From Durusdinium trenchii (taxonomy: Eukaryota > Sar > Dinophyceae > Suessiales > Symbiodiniaceae): DNA of 64,000 nt. A program made the position numbers and the translations under genes. Position 1 is the first letter of the stretch, and every line of letters begins with the position of its first letter. This document shows, piece after piece, positions 43,545 through 54,625 of this stretch. The notes under the pieces were generated by a model. The model saw only the letters and a program-made list of their open reading frames with translations, did no database searches and was not told the DNA's origin. The stretch is from assembly GCA_963970005.1 (NCBI GenBank), contig CAXAMN010005369.1, positions 158,625-222,624 of the forward strand, read 5' to 3'.

Positions 43545-43826
43545 CTGGGTGGGCAACGGGTGGGCAACGGGTGGTGGCCCCAAGAGATGCCCCTCGTGGT
43601 GGGCTGATCCTTCCAAAGTCTCATCCAACTTGGACAGCAACGAAGCATGGGGAAACTAGAGCACATGTGCGAGCACATGTGCTCCATTGAAATGAAGACG
43701 AAGAGCCACGATTGATGGCACCCCCTGGCGTGTGAATTGACGTATTGGGTGGGCCTCCACCAGGCAGGTTTGGCTTGTCCCTGTTTCCTGATTTCGCGGG
43801 CCGCGGCCATACCGTCAAGATGATAC

Positions 43827-43922
43827 CTAAGAGGGCTTCGTTCACGCTTTCAGCCCAATCCCGGACGTTCATCGTCACGCCAAGAGGCTGGAGCTGTGCG
43901 TCGCGCAAGACCATGCGAAGGC
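43827..43922 (-). CDS. exon of the REJ-like gene
   Basis: ACTCTCCAG|GCCTTCG to CTCTTAG|GTATCA. The frame reads LRMVLRDAQLQPLGVTMNV and RDWAESVNEALLG. The V-x-R-D strand-turn recalls the other modules. Confidence 0.5.
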
Positions 43923-44773
43923 CTGGAGAGTGCGGTCGTCGCCAACAAGGATTAACAAGGACTACGAACGGAGCAAGGACGCTACGAACGTAGCTCCTGG
44001 CATTACTACGAACGGGGCATTCGTGCTACTTATAACAAGGACGAAAAGGAAACCACCGAATTCACAAAGCGGTTGCCCTGGAAAATGCCACCGGTCCTCG
44101 TGCCCCGGAAAGCACTTGGTCATCTCGGGTGGTGAGAAACTCACAAGGATGGCGGAGAATAGGGTCATCATAATGTCCATAACTATTTCATACTATTTCC
44201 ATGCTAGTTCGTGCACTTGTAACTTGAAACATTCAATCATATTCAATCATTTGCGGGGAGTTGCCTGGTCACGGTCTTTTCTGGCAAAGGCTCCTAAGAT
44301 GCCAGGCCTTTTTATTCCTTTTTTGGCATCAACTACCCCACACGGTCTGTTTGGGTGTGGCCGCTGGATGAAGCACCTGCTAAAGAGTTTCCTGAATCCC
44401 AGCCACCGGATTGTGGATTCTCCTTCACAGTCGTGGCCTGGGCCCTAAACTGAACGCCTTCTATCATCTTTCGACGTCGAAAATCACGTCTGCCCATTTG
44501 GGGGCCTCGTGATTACCCTCGTGACCTCAAGTTCGTCCACCATCTCGATTGCAATCTGTTGCCATAGCCCCTTTTCGTGACAGGTCGCCCACTCAGCTTC
44601 CCAAGCTCAGCCTGCTAAGCTTCCCATCGCCCTCCACGCCTCGCCCCCCCCCAAAAAAACACCCACCCACCCACCCACTCGTTACTCGGAACGCTCGCTC
44701 GTCGCCCAAGTCACTAAGTTGGACGTCGTTCCGGGTGCCAGTGCAGGGTCATAGGACCCCGAGGCGTCGAAGC

Positions 44774-44842
44774 CTTAGGTCCGCCGTCCGCGTCTTCGGC
44801 CAGGGTCAGGGATGTTACGCGGCACCCGGCCCATGCGTTCGC
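44774..44842 (-). CDS. 69-base exon, GC donor
   Basis: GGATGAG|GCGAAC to CTAAG|GCTTCG gives 23 codons: ANAWAGCRVTSLTLAEDADG and GPK. The frame is phase 0 at both ends and very GC3-rich. The donor would be GC. Confidence 0.47.
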
Positions 44843-45074
44843 CTCATCCATATCCCTAGGGCTCCAAGTGCCTTCTAAGCAGGTGTTTGAGGTGGGGTTG
44901 GAGTGTCCAAATACCGCCTGAGGAGGTACTTGGAGCCATCTATCCACCAGCCAATCTTCTCGCTTCTTATGTCCAAGACTTCAAGACGTAACGCCAGTGA
45001 CGTCCAAGACGACTTGAAACCCCGCCAACAGCGCCCAACGGTTTCTCAGCCCAAGCGGTGTGTGTCCCACCCAC

Positions 45075-45213
45075 CGGCCGGTGACACGGACACCACCGCT
45101 GCCCAGCGGCTGAAGCTACAGGCATCGGAGACGCTGCTGGGCCCCAGGATCCGCACCACGGGTGGGGCGGGTGGAGAGACCACGAGGCGGAAGACGTACT
45201 GCGGCGCGGTGGC
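45075..45213 (-). CDS. exon of the REJ-like gene, REJ core
   Basis: CCTTGAG|GCCACC to CGGCCG|GTGGGT. The frame reads ATAPQYVFRLVVSPPAPPV, VRILGPSSVSDACSFSR and WAAVVSVSPAG. Y-x-F-x-L-x-V followed by P-V-V-x-I-x-G-P is the strand pair at the REJ core in dinoflagellate proteins (recalled). This is one of the best family matches. Confidence 0.62.
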
Positions 45214-45711
45214 CTCAAGGGGCGACGCCCACGGCGGAGAGACCGTCGTTTGGGGCGGCCGGCGGAGACGGAGCACAAGAGTGGGTTTGGAGGGCACCTG
45301 TTGACATACGGCCGCCCAAGAACGCTGAGCACCAAACCGGCTGAGTTTGGAGAGTTCTCTGGATCCTTGAAGTGAGGTAGACTGATTCACCTCCAAATGT
45401 CAAAGGCAGGTGGTGTACCGGGTGAGGCTGAGATACCGTGGTGGTTTGGTGTGTCCAAATCCATCTCTGGATGCCCACTAATGCCTTCTGACTTTGGTTC
45501 AATCAAATTGGAGTTGTCGGCCGACGATGCCTAGGCGTTGCCTAAGCAATCACATGAATTCCAATGAAGAAAGCACATTCATAACTTCAATCATTGACCG
45601 TATGCGGCATGCGGCACTTCTTGAAAAAGAATGCCAAGCACCGAATCTGTCCAACGCAGTGGCAGGGGGGACGTCCTTCGGTCCGTTGCTTTCCCGGCAC
45701 GGAACCTTCAC

Positions 45712-45836
45712 CCTTCCGAGACGCGGTGAGGCTCGAGGTGGTGTACCGCGCGGTGACGCGGAACTCATGGACGCTCCCGGTCTCGAAGCTGAAGGCCGCG
45801 AAGCGGAGACCACCCGGGCGGCGGTCGAGATCCGTC
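45712..45836 (-). CDS. exon of the REJ-like gene
   Basis: CTCACTCAG|GACGGATC to GGAAGG|GTGAAG. The frame reads TDLDRRPGGLRFAAFSFETG then SVHEFRVTARYTTSS. The pattern L-x-x-G-x-x-[YH]-x-F-x-V-T-A is typical of REJ modules. The 5' exon edge AG|G ACN is shared with several other exons, as if introns enter the same codon position. Confidence 0.62.
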
Positions 45837-45989
45837 CTGAGTGAGACGGCGGTCACGACTGGGGCACGACTGGGCCATCCAAGCCAGTAAAGAAAAGGAG
45901 TAGAATGGAAACAGTCGTGGTGATGATGGGGTGCTCCCGAACGGACACCGACCCGGGCCCCCAAACCAAAACAATCATTACGTAGGAAT

Positions 45990-46022
45990 CGGTTATATAT
46001 TATATAATATATATATATAGAT
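45990..46022. repeat. TA microsatellite
   Basis: TATATAATATATATATA-type tract; a short CA run follows at 46188-46204. Confidence 0.85.
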
Positions 46023-46934
46023 AATTGATTGACACCTTCGTCACGGGACACCTGGTACTTTCGAGCTGTATTGACGTAGAACGGGGGTGAGCGGGTGGGA
46101 GGGTCAGGGGTGGGTCATACTGTACGGACATGATCAATGCGCGAACGCGAATGTCAACGCTTTGGTTGCAAAGCATGTCGTTGCTATACACACACACACA
46201 CACTAAAGATAAAGTACGTACGATATGAATGCCCAAGATTGCCCAAGCCATCACGAAACCTCAGCAAGAGTAAAAAGCCTAGAGCCCAGAGCCCGGGTTG
46301 AAATGCAGCGGTGAGTAACCATGAAACCTCAAAATCTACTATAGGGAATGTCCAAATGGCCACCAAACCATGGCCAAACCGGTTCCAAGTTCCAAATGCT
46401 CGACACGGGAAAAAGAAACACCGCTCGACACAGGGTCAAAGGGATGCCTCTTTACCAAAAACGGGTGCAAAGGCAGTCTAGCTTCAAGCAGGGTCCAAAA
46501 TCTTGAGATCCTTTGTGCCCTGCTTTTGGACGGACCCTCTTGGATGGCTGTGGCCACGCTTTTCGGACGGACGTCCATTCACGTCTCTTGGGCTCTCAGA
46601 CGTTGGGTGCTTGTTGTCCCAACTTCCTTCTTGGGGGTTTTCAACCTGAATCTATACCTAGCGCTTCCTGTCGGGGTGGTCTGGAGACCTGTTGACGTAG
46701 TGTGGAGATACCCATTGACCCCGAACGGAAGCAGCTGGTACCACGCAATCGATGTGGATCGGAAGACGAAGTCGTTGCCGGACCTTCGAAGAAAAATGCC
46801 ACAATCTGGCCACTGGGGAGGTCAAATTCGGTTATGCCTTTTGATCGTGGTTGGATCCACAAAGCCTCCTAACCTATACGTACTCCAGCCATCCCCAGCC
46901 CTACCCAATAGTGGGACTAATAGAGCACCTCCAC

Positions 46935-47060
46935 TCCTCCACTGGAGCCTGGCATCAGTGTCGTTGGGAGGTCGCCCCAGGTGCCGTCGCCCACGCGGTA
47001 CTCCCAGGTCACCACCACTTGCTGTGGCGTCGAGGCCACGCCGCACGAAGAGGTATCCGC
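46935..47060 (-). CDS. exon of the REJ-like gene
   Basis: CTTTGAG|GCGGATACC to GGAGGA|GTGGAG gives 42 codons: ADTSSCGVASTPQQVVVTWE then YRVGDGTWGDLPTTLMPG. Cys, V-V-V-T-W and G-T-W are classic beta-module features (W core strand). An alternative acceptor eight bases upstream is possible. Confidence 0.6.
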
Positions 47061-47845
47061 CTCAAAGGCTGCGGCTGGACGGCACAGCGGCGTCCCATGC
47101 AGGTGGCCATTCATTGTGGCTGGAAGCAGAAGCTGGTGGGACAGTATTGGTGAGTGGATCGAGGCCGGGCCAGGCTGTGCCTCTGACGTGCCGCATTTTG
47201 TGGTGCATGAGTGCAATTGATTCAAGATGCTTGAAAGTGTCAGGACCTTTCAACGCAAAGATCGTTCGTGCACACCTCGAACATGGCCACATCCTGGTAT
47301 ATGACTCAAGGATTTGCTTCATAACTTCAGGAACCGGTAAAATGTGTATAAGATTGTATAAGTAATTATATTACTTCAGCAAAAGGGGATTCACCGTGTT
47401 TTAGGGAAAACCGTGGAAGAAAAGAATCACCCACAAGACCTCCATCCACATCAAGACCTCCTCCCCAGCCCAGCGACGTATTGGGTCACCACTGAGAAGG
47501 ACACTTCTTGGCCTCAAAACGGCGCGGTGGAAGGGCAGCACGGGTCCGCCCAGTGGGGACTGAATCACTTCAATGGACACCGCTGCTCGGCTCACCTCTC
47601 CAAAACCCGGAGAACCCTCTCCCATCTCTCCCCATCCTTCACACTGAAACCCCCTTAGCGAAGGCATCCTCCCGGAGCACGCATCCAGATTCTGACAACG
47701 CTGGCCTCTCCGCAGGTGGCACGTCACGAACACGCCACAGCCGTTCCACCCGCCGGGACACCTCCCGCGTTCGGGCGCGTCCTAGGGCGAATTCGGCCGG
47801 GCCGCTGTTGAGGATGGTGGCCTCTTGTGCCGAAGTGGGACTCAC

Positions 47846-47969
47846 GATGGGCATGGGCTCCTCCATGGTCTCCAGCGTCACCAACACCGAGGCCTCGCCG
47901 GACGTCGGTCGGTCGGTGAAAACGGACCGATGGGTGTCGTTTCCACGGCGAGCCACGAGCAGCTTCATG
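47846..47969 (-). CDS. exon of the REJ-like gene
   Basis: GCCCTCAG|CATGAAG to CCCATC|GTGAGT, a near-consensus donor. One base plus 41 codons: MKLLVARRGNDTHRSVFTD then RPTSGEASVLVTLETMEEP. Thr/Val strands and high GC3. Confidence 0.58.
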
Positions 47970-48269
47970 CTGAGGGCAGACTGGCAGACTTCCACAACTG
48001 GAACTTCCAAAAGTGATGGAAACGTGTAAACGAATGGAGTCTGACCCGGATTTCACCGGATTTCCTAGGAAAAGAAAGGCTGAGGACCTCAAAGGATCAT
48101 GAATCGTGAGATATCTATCGTGAGGATTTTGAGAAGATGGTCATAGGACCCGCAAAGCACGCCAGGTTGTTGTGTAAGTGATGTTATTTGTTCATTGACC
48201 GAGTCGTGATGGTTCTTCAGGGATGGTTTCAGTGTTATATTTAGAATATTATATATGTATGTGTAAAAA

Positions 48270-48370
48270 CAGTGGGTTCAGAGTAGATGGCACAATCCAC
48301 CAAAGGTGCTTGAAAAAAGACCCCCATCTAAAGGACAAGGGTTTGTGCCATCTACTCCTGAAACCCACTG
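48270..48370. repeat. 101-base foldback with 26-28-base arms
   Basis: CAGTGGGTTCAGAGTAGATG and the following bases at 48270-48295 recur inverted at 48343-48370, with a two-base insertion and one mismatch. The loop is about 47 bases. No clear target duplication. It could be a miniature inverted-repeat element or a hairpin RNA source. Confidence 0.8.
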
Positions 48371-48406
48371 TTTATTATAGCTTCGAACTCCTCCGAATTC
48401 GCTCAC

Positions 48407-48455
48407 CTGGTCGGACTGGGCCAGCCAGTTGGTGACCTGAGCCACCAGCTCCAGC
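48407..48455 (-). CDS. 49-base exon
   Basis: CCGCTCAG|GCTGGAG to GACCAG|GTGAGC. One base plus 16 codons, LELVAQVTNWLAQSDQ. Both splice sites are near consensus. An amphipathic helix or strand of an extracellular module. Confidence 0.55.
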
Positions 48456-48984
48456 CTGAGCGGTGACGGGTCGAGGCCACCGGCAGGTGACACGGTTCGG
48501 GGTTCGTCTCAACATGGGATGACAGGATCACAACAAGACCTGCAGGGCGGGTTCAAGCTTAAATTGAGAAGAAGGAGATACAGTATAGCAAGACGCGAAG
48601 ACATAAGCCGAACGCCAACGGTGTTATGTCTTAGCGAAGTCTTCCCGAGTAGATCAAGCCAAAGATGTGTACACAGCGTATACACGTGCATTATTCACGC
48701 TTTCAGCGTTCAACATTGTTGCAGAGTCTTCTTTGTTTCTTCATTCTTCTTGACGCTATAGGGATTTCCTTTGGCAAGGTCCAAGCTTCTGAACGGTCGT
48801 GGAGTAAAAGCTGCTGCCCATGCTCTGCTTCACGGCCTGCACCCACGAAACTCAAGCATGGTCGTGCAAATCTGGCGCTTAAGACTCATCTAATCAAAGC
48901 ACTTGGTTTCTCATGTTCTCTTTAGCAGTCCTGAACACAACCAGAAGCAAATGGATGCTTCCCCACACAACCACTGACTTGTTT

Positions 48985-49045
48985 TATATAACATATATAT
49001 ACTGTATATATATATATATGTGTGTATGTATATATATATATATCA
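48985..49045. repeat. TA/TG microsatellite
   Basis: Two TA tracts around a short TGTGTGTATG stretch. Confidence 0.88.
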
Positions 49046-49222
49046 ATGATCTCACCCTCTCGCCAAATTAGAACAACCATCTCTTTCTTGTTGTTTGGGT
49101 TTCCAGGTGGTGACTGAGTGCTGCTCTTCGTGAAAAACAGCGCTACCCGAAGCTTTGCTCATGAAAAATGATGAACGCATGGAGCTGGCTCAGCCCTGGG
49201 CCTGCACCGCTGTGTAGAACAC

Positions 49223-49263
49223 CTCTTGCGGGATGTCCGCTCCCAGACTCAGTGGGGCTGTGG
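49223..49263 (-). CDS. 41-base exon of the REJ-like gene
   Basis: CTTCTTCCAG|CCACAG to CAAGAG|GTGTTC gives TAPLSLGADIPQE. A strong pyrimidine-rich acceptor. A short Pro/Leu strand with G-A-D is in keeping with the neighbouring modules. Confidence 0.52.
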
Positions 49264-49297
49264 CTGGAAGAAAGGAGTGGAAACCAACGAAACCAAC

Positions 49298-49330
49298 CGT
49301 GACCGAAGGAGCCGAAGGAACGTCCGCTGC
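49298..49330 (-). CDS. 33-base micro-exon
   Basis: CTCCGAG|GCAGCGG to GTCACG|GTTGGT gives 11 whole codons, AADVPSAPSVT. Same frame as the 49223-49263 exon if the 34-base gap were read through, so the gap might be retained rather than an intron. Confidence 0.4.
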
Positions 49331-49704
49331 CTCGGAGGAGACTTCCGAGGATAAAAGTTCACCCCTTTTTCAATCCATTCATATTTTGGTGCGGGCACCA
49401 ACCCCAAAGGAGAGGTGATCCACTGGCTGGGTAAGGTAAGATGACCACGAGTGGAGGGTTCCACTGCGATGGGAGAGGCATCCGGATTTGGATGGATCCT
49501 TTGCCCTCCGCAGGTCCGACCCAAGGTCCATCAACGAGATGGATAATTGGCGTCCACCAACAATCCCCCCCAAAGCAGAGCTCTTTCTGCGGCTGATGGA
49601 TCTCCCAAAACCTCCTCGCCAAGCTGCTCCACAGCTGTCAGCTTCCCCTGACGTGACACACGAGCCCGGTGGAACTAAGGTGGGTTCCACGAGCCCGGTG
49701 GAAC

Positions 49705-49761
49705 CCGCGTTCCGGACACGTCTCGCATCCGAAAGACGTGGAAGGAAGGCCAACCGAAGCG
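49705..49761 (-). CDS. 57-base exon, strand-turn motif
   Basis: GGCTGAG|CGCTTC to CGCGG|GTTCCA gives 19 codons, RFGWPSFHVFRMRDVSGTR. It shares length, phase and the F/Y-x-V-x-x-R-D-x-x-G ending with the exon at 27241-27297. Confidence 0.5.
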
Positions 49762-50977
49762 CTCAGCCAATGCGCTTGGCTGTGGGGTTGCTTGTCACAG
49801 GCCCCTTGAATGCAAAAGGATGCCATGTAAATATACCCTGGCACTATCTAGAAAATACATGTACCATGTCCTGCAGTTACCAGCCAACCAAGATGTCCGT
49901 CCCCCTGTCTACTTAGACCTTTCTATCCATCTTGATCTATGATGTCGGTCGTTCGTTTGGGCTCAACTTCCCCCTTCCGACTTCAATGAAGTAGAGTGAG
50001 GGAGCTATGGCTAGGCTATGGCTAGGCTATGGCCTAGCCGCAAAGCCTCACAGGGCATCACCTTCCCAACATCCAAGCAGGCACCCACCATCCCTACCCT
50101 CCGTCTACATCCTTCCAGGCCCTTCACGACGCGGACCTAATCCATCTGTATCTCCACACCTGCAGCTGCTGCGCTAGCGCTGCAGTGCTACGGTTCCCGA
50201 AGCTCCACACCGCGCCCATGGGCCGGCCAGCACCGCCCAGAGACGTCGAGGCCGAGACCTCGTTTGCCGTTGCTCAGTAGGCCGAGACGGCGGAAGCGGC
50301 CCAACGTCCAGAGCCCGGCCACCCAACTTCCAGAGCTCAGAACTGCCAAATCCTTCCAGAATCTTCCAGAGCCCTTTGTAAAAAGTTGTTGTTTAACATA
50401 TGTTAGTGATGTTAGTGATGGTTGCTGGACCGTTTCCCAAAGGCCGGAGCCTCCAGTGAAGTGCAACTCACACTGTCCGCCATCGCACCTCAAACCAGGT
50501 CCCCGTCCGTGACCGCTCTCGGCTTTCGGCCGACGGCGCATTCGGCCGACCGACCCCCGAGGGGCACCGGCGTGGCGTTGCATCAAGGGCACCGAGACTC
50601 GGCCACATTCCTGGACGCTCAGCGGTGAGGCCAAGACTGCCTGGGCGGAAGCAGGGTAGCTGCCTGCCCGACAGGAAGGGCCGGGTCCCAGTCTGAACCA
50701 TCCGTCAAATATCGTGGATGGTGAGAAGCTCTGGTCAACACGCATGGTTTTGACCAATGGTCCAATTTCTGGCGCACCACAGGCACCCACCCCCACTTGG
50801 TTCACCTGGAGAGTCCATGTTCCACCAACCCGGATGGCTTAAGTTCAAATCGCCACACGGGGACTGTTTCTGCGGGGCGGCTTGAAAATCATCACAAAGC
50901 TCGAGGGAGGAAGAAGAAGAAGTAGAAGAAGAATGGATAAGAAAAAGGAAAAATATTGCATCACCTGTGTCATCTAC

Positions 50978-51108
50978 CCCGCAGGGTCGCACCGGACCGG
51001 TCGCACCACCGGTCGCATCCGAGGTGCAGCAGTGGGTTGCACCAAAGGATCGTTGCTAAAGAGGTTGGAGACCAAGGCGGGTGTGGGCTTCACTGGGAGG
51101 TCCACCAC
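50978..51108 (-). CDS. exon of the REJ-like gene
   Basis: GATGGCAG|GTGGTGG to GCGGG|GTAGAT. The frame reads VVDLPVKPTPALVSNLFS, NDPLVQPTAAPRMRP and VVRPVRCDPAG. It is a Pro/Val linker with a Cys near the end. The plus-strand frame over it, though it has a start codon, is His/Arg-rich and looks like a shadow. Confidence 0.55.
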
Positions 51109-51275
51109 CTGCCATCGGGGCATCACCGCATCGCGGCAGACGCCCAACACCCAGCGGTGGAGGGCCGATTTGCAGCGGAACAGTTAGGCCGGATCATGCC
51201 GGATCGACCCAGAATGAAAGGTCCGTATCGTCTGCTGGTGTTTTTGCACGGGTCTGGAGGCGTCACTCTCGCTGC

Positions 51276-51411
51276 CAAAATGCCTGACTGAAATCTTAAT
51301 GATGAGTGTTTCAGCTAGGGGCTCCTGGCCGTACTACTAGGAACAAGAAGCTACTAGGAACAAGCTACTATAGGAAAATGCCTGAATGAATCTGAATGAT
51401 GAGTGTTTCAG
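51276..51411. repeat. local tandem duplication
   Basis: The string AAATGCCTGA..TGAA followed by TCTGAATGATGAGTGTTTCAGC occurs at about 51277-51315 and again, slightly changed, at 51376-51411. AGCTACTAGGAACAAG repeats stand between. Confidence 0.75.
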
Positions 51412-51940
51412 CACGTTTCAGCCCTCAATGGTCACCTAACAACACCTACACATTGGTGCCTTGAGGTGGTTGTGCCCCATCCTTCGGGTGAATTCCACGT
51501 GCCTTGAAGTTGGTGGTCAGGACCAGTGGCAGTGTCTCCACGCTGTCACCTCAGATCAACCATCTCTCTAAGCAGCCTGGGTTGCCGGGCCACCTCATTC
51601 AGTTCGCCCAACTTAGTTTTGCTTTCACTCACTCTTTCCTAGACTCTGTCCACCTTCGGGCTGGACAACAAACATTCAAAAGCATTCTCAACCACTTCTC
51701 AACGCAGACTGTCCTCTGGTCTGGAAACGGGTTCTCTTGCCCAGGCGCCAAGAACGATCGTCGGGCTGCTGCCCAACGTCACTTGGATATTGCGCCCATT
51801 CGCCAGCCATTTGCACTCGGGGAACGCTCCCAGCCTAGCACTTTCGGCCAAACGCATGGACGGACACAGGCGGACACAGCAAAAAAAACATATCAAAAAG
51901 ACCAGGAGACCCAGATGAAGCCGACATGGCTAATTATACC

Positions 51941-52055
51941 TATACTCACTCACTCACTCACTCACTCACTCTCTCTCTCTCTCTCTATGTCTCTATCTCT
52001 GTCTCTATCTCTATCTCTCTCTCTCACTCTCTCTCTCTCTCTCTCAACCATGGAA
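51941..52055. repeat. CACT and CT microsatellite
   Basis: Five to six TCACTCAC units pass into about 90 bases of CT with CTAT/CTGT breaks. A pure pyrimidine tract. Confidence 0.93.
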
Positions 52056-52388
52056 GTGGAACAGGCTCAAGTTGTTCTGTGAAAACTTACTTCAGACACA
52101 GAAGAATGCCTCCCGAAGGCATGCACCGTGATAAAATGCTACTCTTCTTGTTCTGCTTCCTTCACTCCAGGCCCGATAGCCCCATGCAGATACATGTCTG
52201 ATCCGGTGCGTCTGCGTCTGAAGGTTCCCGGGCCGGCAGTTCGATCTCTGTTGCCTTTCTTCATTCCGTTTCTCGTTGTTGATATGATTGTTTGACATCA
52301 TTGTCCTGAATATATACGTGTGTGTGTGTGTGTGAAATATCCTTTCCCCACCCCACCATCTTCTCCTCCCAATTCCGGACGACTAAGC

Positions 52389-52518
52389 CGTGCACTTCGC
52401 CATCGTGCTCGCGGCGAAGACGGTGTCGCAGGCCACGTCGCCCTCCGGCTCCGGCGAGGCCAGGCGCCGCCCTCCGGTGTCCGTCAAGCGGGCGGGCTCG
52501 TTGAAGGTCAGGAGGATC
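52389..52518 (-). CDS. exon of the REJ-like gene
   Basis: TTGCCCAG|GATCCTCC to GCACG|GCTTAG (GC donor) or a nearby site. The frame reads ILLTFNEPARLTDTGGRRLA, SPEPEGDVACDTVFAA and STMAKCTA. L-x-F-x-x-P followed by C-x-x-V-F and a second Cys is the N-terminal signature of REJ-like modules in dinoflagellates (recalled as V-x-F-x-x-x-T...C-x-x-L-F...C-x-W). Confidence 0.65.
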
Positions 52519-52971
52519 CTGGGCAAGGAAGATCCTGGAAGACCGACTAGGAGATCTGTTTAGAAATGTCGGTGTTCCATTTGTGACATAATGTGACATC
52601 TTCAAGGGGTACGGTTTGGAGTCAACTTTTGATGTAAAAATCCTGGCCTTGGCTGATCTTGGCTGCTTGGTTGAGGGTTGATGATGGTTGATGAACAATG
52701 TTTGGAGCTGTGGTGCTCCTGGTGGACAAGTATAATCAACTGGATTCTACTGGCAATGGTCCAAGCTTATGCGACCATCTTGGAAGGAAGCTCTTCTAGG
52801 TGTAGCCTTGCCCCATGAACGTCTTTGGGCGAGGACATGTGACCGAGAACGACGTTCGACATCGGGGGTTGGAACGAAACGATGACTAGACATGGTCGGT
52901 CTTCTGCACCAGCCCCGCCACACACGCCACATGGAGTACCCTCGCGGGGGCTGGCAAGTCACGTGGAGTAC

Positions 52972-53013
52972 CCTTGGGTCATCTCCGCACTGTCAATCAG
53001 CAGCGGGAAGAGC
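52972..53013 (-). CDS. weak 42-base candidate exon
   Basis: CCTTGAG|GCTCTTCC to CAAGG|GTACTC gives LFPLLIDSAEMTQ. The frame continues open upstream and downstream for a few codons only. Confidence 0.28.
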
Positions 53014-53414
53014 CTCAAGGCCAAGCGTGTTGGGCGCGCACGCGAAAATTGGCGCGCATCGATGCAAAGAACGATAGAGGCAACTTATGTATTTTAATGG
53101 GTGATTGATGATCCAAAATAGAGGTCGCTCAGGTTCTATATACAGTATATGTAGTTATGTAATCCGACCGTGGGCCATTCAAAGTCAAATGCAGCGTGTA
53201 CCATGATGATTCGAAGTCTTTAGTGAACTGTGATTTGCAGCCCATGTGGACTGCAGGATCCCTCATGACCCCTGAGCCCAGCCGCCAAGGCAGGGCCTGA
53301 ACCGGTTTTCGGGCCCTGATGTGTCGTGCCTGAGTCCGCACCAGTGCCCACTACGAATGACCCTCCAAGACTCGTCGCCAACGAACACGAGAATCCAAAC
53401 CAGTCGACCGCTAC

Positions 53415-53519
53415 CGGTCGCCATGCCAAATGCCGGCTGCGGCGCGTCGAAGTGGTGGAGGTGCTGCTACTGCTGCTGGTGCTGCTGGAACTGGTGCTGC
53501 TCGAAGTCGAGGAAGAAGT
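53415..53519 (-). CDS. Ser/Thr stalk exon
   Basis: GATGCTCAG|ACTTCT to CGACCG|GTAGCG. 25 Ser/Thr codons in mixed AGC/AGT/TCN/ACN use, then RRSRHLAWRP. Such runs are usual O-glycosylated stalks between extracellular modules. The opposite strand gives a Val/Leu/Glu frame, a shadow. Confidence 0.6.
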
Positions 53520-54053
53520 CTGAGCATCGTTGTGAATCAAGCCACTACTTGGAGCAGTTGCTAAGCCCCGGAAGCATCCGGCTCAGTACGGATATATGCC
53601 CTAAGAGGACTCAACACTCCCACAGGATCGCGGAAAGTCAAGCATCCAGGGTATTGTAAATACCTATACCCTCCGTATTGAAAATGCTCGCCTCCCAAGC
53701 TTTTCTTAAGAGGGTCCAGACTTCAAACCATGCTATTAGTCCTACAATATCCTACTGCAACCGACTTGGGGGCCTTCTGAAGACGGTTCTGAACGTTGTT
53801 TCACAACCCTGCTGTGGCAACCTTCTGCCATGCGCTGGAGTACAGCATGCTTTCTTGGCACTCTAAGGTTTCTGCAACATCTCCCTTTTGGATCCTTCTG
53901 GCGTGCGGTTGCTTGAACTTCTCCCCCCCACCCCAAACAGAAATGGTTGGTGGTGTTTTGATCCTAGACGCTCCAGTCCTTCCCAGTCCAATACCTCTTT
54001 CGGCTTCTCCAAAGCCCTTCTTCCACTCCGCCAGTGTTGCGGAGCAAACACAC

Positions 54054-54132
54054 CTCCCTCCACTGGACTCGTGACGGTGGTCGTGCTCGAGGTCGAAGAG
54101 GTCGTGGAAGTGGAGATCAAAGAAATGGAGAC
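54054..54132 (-). CDS. Ser/Thr stalk exon
   Basis: GTGCCAG|GTCTCC to GAGGGAG|GTGTGT. VSISLISTSTTSSTSSTTT then VTSPVEG. Same composition as other stalk exons; the frame has no stop or non-polar interruption. Confidence 0.6.
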
Positions 54133-54433
54133 CTGGCACCGCGTAACACGCGGACACCGGTCGAGACCGTCGTTTCACTGTCGTCAGGTCGTCAGGTCAC
54201 CCAACTCAGGTGTTACCGGGCCATGGTCAGTGGGTCACAGGGCATGAACACAGACCACGGACCAAGGCATGACATCTACGGACCATGGTCAGTGGTCATG
54301 GCATCACGGCATGACATCATGTGGCATCTCATTGGGCACTCACAAGAACATCCCACCCCAAAAAAGAAAGACAAAGAAGAAACCGATGGATCGTGCCAGA
54401 TCGATGCCATCCACCCTCATCCACCACGCCCAC

Positions 54434-54554
54434 TATGTGGGCGGCGGCCGGATGACCCGACAACGACCCGGCCGTCACCGGTCCAAGGGTCGATGGGGCG
54501 CCGGTGCTCGCCGTGGAGAAAATCACGTCCGCTCCGGGCGGAATCGGTGAAGTG
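54434..54554 (-). CDS. exon of the REJ-like gene
   Basis: CCTTCAG|CACTTC to CACATA|GTGGGC. One base plus 40 codons: TSPIPPGADVIFSTASTGAP, STLGPVTAGSLSGH and PAAAHI. Small-residue strand pattern like the REJ-linked modules. Confidence 0.58.
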
Positions 54555-54572
54555 CTGAAGGAATTATAGAGA

Positions 54573-54625
54573 GAGATATATATAATGATACTTATATATA
54601 TATATTATATAGATATAGACAGTAT
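54573..54625. repeat. AT-rich microsatellite
   Basis: GAGATATATATAATGATA and TATATATATATTATATAGATATAG units. Confidence 0.85.
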
